A stretch of DNA of 13,587 nt from Tannerella sp. (GTDB lineage: Bacteria; Bacteroidota; Bacteroidia; Bacteroidales; Tannerellaceae): positions 1-13,587 of the forward strand of contig JAITDQ010000159.1 of assembly GCA_031282485.1 (NCBI GenBank), read 5' to 3'. The translations under genes were made by a program, and so were the position numbers. A model generated the notes under the pieces. It was not told the origin of the DNA. It worked only from the letters and a program-made list of their open reading frames with translations, and did not search any database. Below, one piece after another: positions 1 to 5,606 of this stretch (positions are counted from its first letter, which is position 1; the number at the start of each line of letters is the position of its first letter).

Positions 1-683
1 GAAAGCTCCGTCTCGTCGATAAATCCCTTGTGTTTCCACACCGGTTTACCTTGCTTGAAAAGCACAAGCGTGGGCAGCGCTTCGATTTTCTGCTCCCTGA
101 TTATTTCGGGGTTTTCATCCAGTTCGATTTTCACGATCTTCAACGTCTCCGGATACTCTTTTTTTAAAGCATCCAGCACGGGAATCAGCCTGCGGCAGCC
201 TCCGCAGTAACTCGAACCGAAATCCACCAGTACCCATTTGCCGGATTCGACAATCTGCCGGAATTGCCCGCCTGTCAACGCCGAATCATCCGCTATGGAA
301 GTTTCGAGCGGATAACCGGAGCCTACCCAGTTGGCAAGACCTCCCGGCAGCGCATAAACTTCCTTCATACCTGCCTCGCGCAACTTGGCGGCGAGGATTT
401 CGCCCCGTCCGCTGTTGATGGAATACGTAAATACGGGTACATTCGGATTTAATTTGCGGACTACCGTTTCGATGTCCAGGCTGTCCGTCACCCGGATGTT
501 GATCGCACCTTTGATGCGGTTTCGTGCAAATTCTTCGGGCGAACGGGCATCAATAATCTGGGGATGCTCCGTTTTTTCAAGTATGCCGGCAAACTCTTTT
601 ACGGTAAGATTATTTTTCTGAGCAAGGCATGTCAGGCCGTAAAAGACGGAAAACAAAAGAAAACAAACTCGTTTCATAACCAT
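1..683 (-). CDS. Exported rhodanese-like/thioredoxin fusion protein, C-terminus cut by window edge
   Basis: My own translation of the minus strand from the ATG at 683 stays open to base 1, so the C-terminus is missing. A second in-frame ATG at 677 gives the more usual signal-peptide start MKRVCFLLF; an in-frame TAA lies four codons upstream of 683. Residues below count from 677. A signal peptide (about 1-20, ending CLAQ) implies a periplasmic or envelope location. Residues about 24-126 are a rhodanese-like domain (IIDARSPEEF, ALPGGLANW), but the active-site loop reads S-I-N-S-G-R, with Ser86 where the catalytic Cys normally sits, so sulfur transfer is unlikely. Residues from about 136 are a thioredoxin domain with C158-G-G-C161 (usual form CGPC) and the cis-Pro segment ALPT. 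The start lies 26 bases past the sulfatase C stop, so co-transcription is plausible. A disulfide or redox role in the envelope is inferred; its target is unknown. Confidence 0.85.
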   Translation of the reverse strand, partial: MVMKRVCFLLFSVFYGLTCLAQKNNLTVKEFAGILEKTEHPQIIDARSPEEFARNRIKGAINIRVTDSLDIETVVRKLNPNVPVFTYSINSGRGEILAAKLREAGMKEVYALPGGLANWVGSGYPLETSIADDSALTGGQFRQIVESGKWVLVDFGSSYCGGCRRLIPVLDALKKEYPETLKIVKIELDENPEIIREQKIEALPTLVLFKQGKPVWKHKGFIDETEL

Positions 684-709
684 ATACTTTGTTTACAACT
701 TCTTAATAT

Positions 710-2140
710 TTATTGCGGAGGTATGGGCAACGGCAGGAAATCACGGTTCAGAATCATCCATTTCTGCAGTTCTGCCTTTAATGCATGTTCCTGTTCCGCA
801 TACGCCGGATTGCCGGCCAGATTATTCAGCTCGTAAGGGTCGCTTATGCGGTCGTAGAACTCGAATATCGGACGGTGTTCCGCGAAGAACAACTGCCGGT
901 ACCGGGCCTCCAGCGTGCCGTTTCTGTTTTGTTCCTGCAACTTCAGCCAGAAGGGTTGACCGGCAAAATCTACAGGCCAATACGGGAGTTGCCACAGGGC
1001 ATTGTATATCAGCTTGTATTCTTTTGAGAAAACGGTACGTCCAAGGTCAAATGCGCTGCTGTTGTTCGGCAATCCGTGTCCGTGGGCGCCTCTTTCCGCA
1101 AAGATATACGTGTGTGCGCTGAACGAACTGTTTGTAAACGCCGGCGCGAAACTTTTGCCCGTTATTTCGGTGGGAATGTCGCTTCCGGCTATTTCCAGAA
1201 ATGTCGGAGCAATGTCTTCTCCCGAAATCAGCGCATTGGAGACGCTTCCCGGAGTGATTTTTCCCGGCCAGCGGGCTAACAGCGGCACGTGGAGACCCAA
1301 CTCGTTTAGCGTTCCCTTGCCGCGAAGCAGCGCTCCTCCGTTGTCGCCGATGAAGACGAGCAGCGTATTTTCGGTTAATCCCCGGTTATCCAGTTCGTCC
1401 AGAAGTTGGCCGATATAGACATCCAGCCGCTGGATTTCGCCGTAATAGCCGGCAAAATCCTTCCGCAGTTCGGGAATATCCGGCCAGCCTGCCGGCAACT
1501 CGAGCGAAGAAGGATCCGGCTCAAAATCCGTTGCATCGAAGATGCGGTGCGGCTCGTTATATCCGATCTGTATGAAGAACGGTTTGCCTTTAGGCGCCTG
1601 TTCGATAAATTCGATAAATTGCCCCAGCGCATCCTTGCTTTGTCCCTGACGAAGATAATCGACCCTTTTCTCAAATGTCCGCAGACCGTATTCCTGAAAA
1701 ACGGATTCCGTTTCCGGAGGAACACGGGAGCCGTCGAGATGAAACGTCCGTCCGCAAATCCCGGTATAATATCCGACCGTCCGCAACAATTCGGGATAAC
1801 TGACGATGTCAGCCGGCAAAGGAGCGGAAAAGCGGGTCATCCGCACGTCCACAACCGAGCGTCCGGTCATCAGCGATGCCCGTGAGGGCACGCTTTGTGG
1901 AGCTGCCGTGTAAGCGTTCCGGAACAAAATCCCTTCTTTTGCTATACGGTCGATGTTCGGCGTCTTCACGTTCGGGTCGCCGTAACAGCCCAGAAAGGGA
2001 GCGCTGTGGTCGTCCGAGACGACGAATATGATATTCGGCTGCCGGTCGCTTTCGGGCGAAGGCTGTGTTGCCGTGCATCCTCCCAGCAGGAATGTGGATG
2101 ACAGTAATCCGAAGTTTCTGTTGCTTATAAACTGTTTCAT
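710..2140 (-). CDS. Sulfatase C, Ser-type S1-family sulfatase, predicted lipoprotein
   Basis: A 476-aa sulfatase of the alkaline-phosphatase-like fold, expected to hydrolyse sulfate esters (or sulfamates) at the cell envelope. The N-terminus is a lipoprotein signal with lipobox L-G-G-C (Cys22). Visible family residues are the metal-binding D43-D44 in VSDDHS, the signature S83-V-P-S-R87 followed by ASLMTGR, H134 in GRTFHLDG, H198 in NEPHR, D266-N267 in GDNG, and K275 in RGKGT. Ser83 must be oxidised to formylglycine, which for Ser-type enzymes is done by an anSME-type radical-SAM enzyme not encoded here. The usual Lys of the G-K-x-H motif appears to be Arg131. It belongs to a different subfamily from sulfatases A and B, which are PAS-like; I cannot assign the subfamily or substrate. 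Its first 21 codons nearly match those of sulfatase B. The start at 2140 is supported by that shared leader. No clear promoter of its own was seen, so it may be read from the upstream HU/DUF4469 unit. Confidence 0.93.
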   Translation of the reverse strand: MKQFISNRNFGLLSSTFLLGGCTATQPSPESDRQPNIIFVVSDDHSAPFLGCYGDPNVKTPNIDRIAKEGILFRNAYTAAPQSVPSRASLMTGRSVVDVRMTRFSAPLPADIVSYPELLRTVGYYTGICGRTFHLDGSRVPPETESVFQEYGLRTFEKRVDYLRQGQSKDALGQFIEFIEQAPKGKPFFIQIGYNEPHRIFDATDFEPDPSSLELPAGWPDIPELRKDFAGYYGEIQRLDVYIGQLLDELDNRGLTENTLLVFIGDNGGALLRGKGTLNELGLHVPLLARWPGKITPGSVSNALISGEDIAPTFLEIAGSDIPTEITGKSFAPAFTNSSFSAHTYIFAERGAHGHGLPNNSSAFDLGRTVFSKEYKLIYNALWQLPYWPVDFAGQPFWLKLQEQNRNGTLEARYRQLFFAEHRPIFEFYDRISDPYELNNLAGNPAYAEQEHALKAELQKWMILNRDFLPLPIPPQ

Positions 2141-2145
2141 AGAAA
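2114..2145 (-). repeat. Leader repeat copy 1 (signal-peptide start of sulfatase C)
   Basis: These 32 bases are identical to 5478-5509. They cover the first codons of sulfatase C (MKQFISNRN) and 5 bases before its ATG. Weaker similarity continues through the signal peptide as far as about 2078. The mature proteins beyond the signal peptide belong to different sulfatase subfamilies. Confidence 0.9.
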
Positions 2146-2174
2146 TTAATGTTTTGTATCTGTTTTATTCAAAG

Positions 2175-2274
2175 GCTGCATCCTGTCACGATGCAACGTT
2201 GCACTTCGCCGCGATGCAACGCTGCACTTCATTGAGATGCAACGTTACACTTCATCGTGATGCAATGTTATACT
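2175..2274. repeat. 23-bp tandem repeat array, about 4.3 degenerate copies
   Basis: The core GATGCAAC/T recurs at 2190, 2213, 2236 and 2259, exactly 23 bases apart, and a partial copy precedes it from 2175. The best copy contains the perfect 12-bp palindrome TGCAACGTTGCA (2192-2203); the others carry one to three changes in it. Spacers between palindromes read close to CTTC plus 7 variable bases. The array fills most of the gap between the HU/DUF4469 gene and sulfatase C. Its last copy overlaps the HU/DUF4469 stop codon (TTA at 2268-2270 on the plus strand). As 23 is not a multiple of three and the array sits mostly between genes, it is not coding. It could be a dispersed repeat family, a protein-binding array or an RNA structure; the sequence does not decide this. 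Confidence 0.88.
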
Positions 2275-3002
2275 ACCGTAAGCGGTAAATTGTAACTCAA
2301 AGTACGTATCTCCTTGAGCAGGGTCGTACTTTGCGAGAAGCGCGTTTTTATCACCAGCGTATAGCTTCCGGATGCCAGAGCGGGCACGCGGGCGATGATT
2401 TTTTTCGGATCGTTCTGTGTGAGGCGGTGGGTGACCGGCCATTCTTCGCCCTGTTCGTTAACGAAAAATATGCCTGTACCGGCTTCGCCGTAGGGAGCGA
2501 TGCGAATTTTTTCGCCTTCGATGATCACATCGTCGTTGGCGGTAATCGTGCCGTCGGTTTTACCGGTGGCGGCGTTGGTAACAAGGCTGATAATCGCTCC
2601 GCTGTCTTTGACGCCGAGCACTTCGACGCCTACCTCTTCGAAGGCGGCGTGGAGTTCGGCCGAGGGTGTCAGGTCGGCGGTGATGCGGTGCTTTTCGGGG
2701 TCGAACTTGTGAGTAGCGCCAATCCACGTGCCGAGTACGCGGGGACTGATGCGCACGATTCCGGTAAGAACGGTATATCCTTTCTGGACACTCTGCACGC
2801 GCAGGCGGTCGGCGCGGTTCAGGATGTCGAGCAGGGTTTCGTACTGAAGCTCCGAGCCTTCTTCCTTAAAGGCGAGGGCAATGTCTTCGTTGCGAAGGGT
2901 TTTGCCGACGGTCGATACCTCGGCTACATAATCGTTTTCTACGTCTTTGGTAAGCGGGTTCAGCTTGAGCCACACTTTCCAGATAAATTTCTTAATACTC
3001 AT
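2268..3002 (-). CDS. HU-like DNA-binding/DUF4469 (HU-Ig) protein
   Basis: A 244-aa protein without a signal peptide, so probably cytoplasmic. The arrangement matches a common Bacteroidales family: an N-terminal HU/IHF-like DNA-binding region (about residues 1-125, with NPLTKDVENDYVAEV near the start and RISPRVLGTW...HKFDPEKHRI near its end), then a DUF4469 immunoglobulin-like C-terminal domain (about 135-244, with GIFFVNEQGEEWPV and VPALASGSYTLVIKTRF). Family knowledge suggests DNA binding or nucleoid association; the individual role is unknown. It sits between sulfatases B and C, has its own promoter after the upstream terminator, and that promoter shares its operator arrangement with susC. 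Its stop codon lies inside the last copy of the 23-bp repeat array. The start at 3002 leaves a leader of about 20 nt from the predicted transcription start. Members are usually 200-250 aa, so it looks intact. Confidence 0.88.
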   Translation of the reverse strand: MSIKKFIWKVWLKLNPLTKDVENDYVAEVSTVGKTLRNEDIALAFKEEGSELQYETLLDILNRADRLRVQSVQKGYTVLTGIVRISPRVLGTWIGATHKFDPEKHRITADLTPSAELHAAFEEVGVEVLGVKDSGAIISLVTNAATGKTDGTITANDDVIIEGEKIRIAPYGEAGTGIFFVNEQGEEWPVTHRLTQNDPKKIIARVPALASGSYTLVIKTRFSQSTTLLKEIRTLSYNLPLTVV

Positions 3003-3028
3003 AACGTTACTGTTTTAAAATTACAAGA

Positions 3029-3060
3029 CAAAGTTCGGGAAATTTCCACAAACAGGAAAT
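3029..3060 (-). promoter_or_regulatory. Predicted promoter of the HU/DUF4469 gene
   Basis: On the minus strand the -7 box is GAACTTTG (3036-3029), compared with the Bacteroidetes consensus TAnnTTTG. It lies 20 bases after a -33-region ATTT (3060-3057). The spacing is the same as in the predicted susC promoter, and both carry CCC just before the -7 box. A transcription start near 3022-3026 would give a short leader of about 20 nt. The -33 box is weak, which fits activator dependence. This is a by-eye prediction. Confidence 0.6.
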
Positions 3061-3075
3061 ACCATAATTGTGGTA
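3060..3075. promoter_or_regulatory. Operator-like palindrome TACCA-N6-TGGTA, copy 1
   Basis: A perfect inverted repeat with 8-bp arms AAATACCA (3057-3064) and TGGTATTT (3071-3078) around TAATTG. The core TACCA-N6-TGGTA recurs at 12478-12493 in the same position relative to a matching -7 box. The 5-6-5 geometry puts half-sites one helical turn apart, as expected for a dimeric helix-turn-helix regulator. The bound protein is unknown. Confidence 0.65.
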
Positions 3076-3148
3076 TTTTTTAGCGCCTGCGCCATCAAAA
3101 ACCGGAGACGGTGAAGGTGTGTCAATCGTGCACGGTGAATCTTGAAAA

Positions 3149-3179
3149 TGTGTGCGCACGCATTACTGCGGCGCACACA
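3149..3179 (-). terminator. Intrinsic terminator after the susCD-sulfatase operon
   Basis: The arms TGTGTGCGC (3149-3157) and GCGCACACA (3171-3179) are perfect complements. They extend inward, after a one-base bulge, by CGC/GCG around the loop ATTACT. On the minus strand the hairpin is followed by TTTTC. It lies 39 bases past the sulfatase B stop and upstream of the HU/DUF4469 promoter, so it should end the susC-susD-sulfatase A-sulfatase B transcript. There is no T-run on the plus-strand side, so it appears one-directional. Confidence 0.8.
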
Positions 3180-3218
3180 AGCCATTCAAAACCGCTTACA
3201 AAAGCATGAATTTGCCGG

Positions 3219-5504
3219 TCAGAGCTTATCTACCGTGACTTTTTTCAGATTGCCGGTGAAAATATACGGCGACCGGTAGGCCGCGGAAACCGGCGTGCCG
3301 AAGTTACGTCCGGCCTCGATGTTGCCGCCGCCGACCGTCTGAACGGCGCCCAGGTCTTTGCCTGCCACTTTCTCGCCGTTGATATACAGATTGACGGCTT
3401 TGTTTTTCCTTTCATTGCTGTATGTCACCTCGACTTTCAACGTGACGTCGCCTGCCGGAACAGTTTTGGCGGAAACGATTTCGGTCACGGTCCCCGCCGC
3501 GTTGTAGGCAAATACCAGCTTCTTCTGCTTCACATAGAGACTGACGCCCGAAGCTGCATTGCCCGACGAAAACAGCACGCCTTCGGCGCCGTTTCCGGGA
3601 ATTTCGGCATTGACGGTGACCGCATACGAATCGGCTGCATACCGGAAACCGTAAATACTGGCGTAGGGTCGCCCTTCCGTGTAGAGCGTCACCTGTTTTT
3701 TGCCGTCCAGGATACTCCAGTTTTTCGTTTCCCACCGGTCTTTCAATGGATATACGTTGTATTTCCACGCTTCGGCGTCGAACACTTCGGCCAGTTCCTT
3801 CACTTTTTCGGGATATTTGTCGGCCAGGTCGTTGATTTCGTTGAAGTCTTCCCGGACGTTGTACAGGTGCCAGCGTTCTTCGCTTCGGGGGATTCTTTCC
3901 GTACGGAAGTCGTGCGGGAAAGAAGCTTTCCATCCGTCCTTGTAAATCGCATACGAGCCGGTCATTTCATGATACTGCACGCTGTGCCGTTCGGGCAGGT
4001 TCCGGTTTTCCGGCGCAACGGCGTAGGCCAGGCTGACGCCTTCGACGGGTTCCTGCGGATAGCCGCTGATGACGTTCGGCACCCGGGCGCCGACAAGTTC
4101 TACCGTGGTAGGCAGGATGTCGCTTACGTACGAATACTGGTGACGGATGCCGCCCCGGTCTTTGATTTTCTTCGGATAGAAGAGGATCAGCGGGTCGCGT
4201 GTACCGCCCTCCCAGTTGGCATAGCTCTTATAGTAGCGAAACGGCGTGTTGGTGGCTGCTGCCCAGCCGTCGGGATAATTCGGGCTGGAATATTCCGTAC
4301 CCATCAGGTCTATATTTTTAAGCGCTTTGTCGAACCGTTCTTGCCGCGAGGCATTCAGCAGATTCGGCTGGTGATTGCCCAGTTCCCTGCCGGCACCCTC
4401 GGCGCCGTTATCGCCAATCATCAGTACGACCAGCGTATTGTCCAGTTGCCCAAGCTCCTCTATGAAATGAATGATGCGGCCGATTTCATGATCCGTATGG
4501 GAAATGAATCCGGCATACGTTTCCATGTAGCGGGCAAAGAGTTTCTTTTCGTCTGTGGACAGTTCGTCCCACGGCTTGACGCCGTTGTTACGCGGCGGCA
4601 GTTGTGTGGCGGCCGGAACAACGCCTAACTGCTTCTGACGGGCAAGTACTTCTTCGCGATACCAGTCCCATCCCCGGTCGAATTTCCCTTTGTACCGGTC
4701 AATCCATTCCCTGGCCACGTGGTGCGGCGCATGTCCCGCGCCGGTGGCGAAATAGAGGAAGAACGGTTTGTCGGGCGCAGCCGATTTCTGGTCGGCGATG
4801 TAGCGGATGGCTTCGTTGGCGAGCAATTCCGTCACGTGACGTCCCTGCGGGTCTTCCGGCTCGCGCTGCGTATCGCGATACAATACCGGATGCCACTGGT
4901 CTGTCCCCCATTCGTCGGGCGAGAGGCCGAAATAATGGTCGAATCCGCGTCCGGTAGGCCAGCGGTTGAACGGCCCGGCCTGCGATGCGTCGGCCGAATG
5001 GGTCGCGTGGTACTTGCCGATAGCAAAAGTGTTGTATCCGTTTTCGCGCAGAATCTCGGCAATGGTCGCCTTCTCGAACGGCAGGTAGCCGTCGTAGCCC
5101 GGCGTGCCGTAGGAAGAGTTGGCGAAGAATCCGAAATGCACGGAATGTTGGTTGCGTCCGGTCAGCAGCGCCGCCCGCGTGGGTGCGCTGAAGGCACAGG
5201 TGTGCCAGTTGGTGAACCGCAAACCCTGATTGGCCAGTCGGTCGAGATTGGGCGTTTCAATCAGTCCGCCGAAGGCCGATGTCGCTCCGTAGCCGATGTC
5301 GTCAATCAGAATCCAGACCACGTTGGGCGCACCTTCGGCGGCCTGCGGATTCCGTACCGGAAACGACTCCTGACTTTCGTTCAGGGTCTTTCCGATTTTC
5401 CCGTCGAACACGGGAGTCGGGCTGTACTGCGCCATGGCGCTTCCGCCAAGCATGAATGCGGAAGAAATCAACCCGAGGTTTCTGTTGCTTATAAACTGTT
5501 TCAT
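3219..5504 (-). CDS. Sulfatase B, PAS-like Ser-type arylsulfatase with C-terminal beta-sandwich
   Basis: A 761-aa exported arylsulfatase-type enzyme resembling the Pseudomonas AtsA group (likely S1_4-like; the subfamily call is mine). The signal peptide ends SAMA|Q at about residue 25, so a soluble periplasmic protein is expected. The catalytic set looks complete: D68-D69 (IDDIGYG), S106-A-P-T-R110 with AALLTGRN, K164 and H166 in GKYH, H258 and H261 in GHAPHH, D365-N366 (GDNG), and K426. Residues from about 600 to 761 form a beta-rich tail (EGVLFSSGN, SLYVKQKKLVFAYN, NLYINGEKVAG, ending KKVTVDKL) that is usual for long members of this group. It is the last gene of the probable susC operon, 102 bases after sulfatase A, and a terminator follows. 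It is a paralogue of sulfatase A, with near-identical segments around the active site. The first 21 codons resemble those of sulfatase C instead. The substrate is unknown. Confidence 0.94.
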   Translation of the reverse strand: MKQFISNRNLGLISSAFMLGGSAMAQYSPTPVFDGKIGKTLNESQESFPVRNPQAAEGAPNVVWILIDDIGYGATSAFGGLIETPNLDRLANQGLRFTNWHTCAFSAPTRAALLTGRNQHSVHFGFFANSSYGTPGYDGYLPFEKATIAEILRENGYNTFAIGKYHATHSADASQAGPFNRWPTGRGFDHYFGLSPDEWGTDQWHPVLYRDTQREPEDPQGRHVTELLANEAIRYIADQKSAAPDKPFFLYFATGAGHAPHHVAREWIDRYKGKFDRGWDWYREEVLARQKQLGVVPAATQLPPRNNGVKPWDELSTDEKKLFARYMETYAGFISHTDHEIGRIIHFIEELGQLDNTLVVLMIGDNGAEGAGRELGNHQPNLLNASRQERFDKALKNIDLMGTEYSSPNYPDGWAAATNTPFRYYKSYANWEGGTRDPLILFYPKKIKDRGGIRHQYSYVSDILPTTVELVGARVPNVISGYPQEPVEGVSLAYAVAPENRNLPERHSVQYHEMTGSYAIYKDGWKASFPHDFRTERIPRSEERWHLYNVREDFNEINDLADKYPEKVKELAEVFDAEAWKYNVYPLKDRWETKNWSILDGKKQVTLYTEGRPYASIYGFRYAADSYAVTVNAEIPGNGAEGVLFSSGNAASGVSLYVKQKKLVFAYNAAGTVTEIVSAKTVPAGDVTLKVEVTYSNERKNKAVNLYINGEKVAGKDLGAVQTVGGGNIEAGRNFGTPVSAAYRSPYIFTGNLKKVTVDKL

Positions 5505-5509
5505 AGAAA
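5478..5509 (-). repeat. Leader repeat copy 2 (signal-peptide start of sulfatase B)
   Basis: Identical over 32 bases to 2114-2145, with similarity continuing to about 5440. At the position of the sulfatase C lipobox Cys, this copy codes Ser followed by AMAQ, which makes a signal-peptidase I site instead of a lipoprotein site. Confidence 0.9.
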
Positions 5510-5606
5510 AATGTTTTTAATCGTTTATAGTCTCGTTACGCCGCCGTCCGGAAGGACTCTCAAACCCTGCAACCGGCGCATTATTTTCTATCTGTCTTTC
5601 GAAATT

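Noticed and set aside
2141..2174. Possible promoter for sulfatase C (TTTG then a TAATTTC box)
   Set aside because: The -7-like box ends right at the start codon, leaving no room for a transcript leader. Read-through from the HU/DUF4469 gene is more likely.
2175..2274. CRISPR array
   Set aside because: The period is only 23 bp, the units are degenerate throughout, and there are no unique spacers of usual length or cas genes.
3057..3080. Hairpin followed by TTTTTT on the plus strand, resembling a terminator
   Set aside because: There is no plus-strand gene to end, and the same palindrome core appears at 12478-12493 in an identical promoter setting. An operator is the better reading.
2331..3083. 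Plus-strand open frame of 250 codons covering the HU/DUF4469 gene
   Set aside because: It is the antisense shadow of a family-matched gene, and it runs through the predicted promoter region.
5505..5606. Separate promoter or leftover C-terminal domain between sulfatases A and B
   Set aside because: No good -33/-7 pair was found, and translating the gap gives nothing like the sulfatase B tail. Short GC inverted repeats there are imperfect and lack a T-run.
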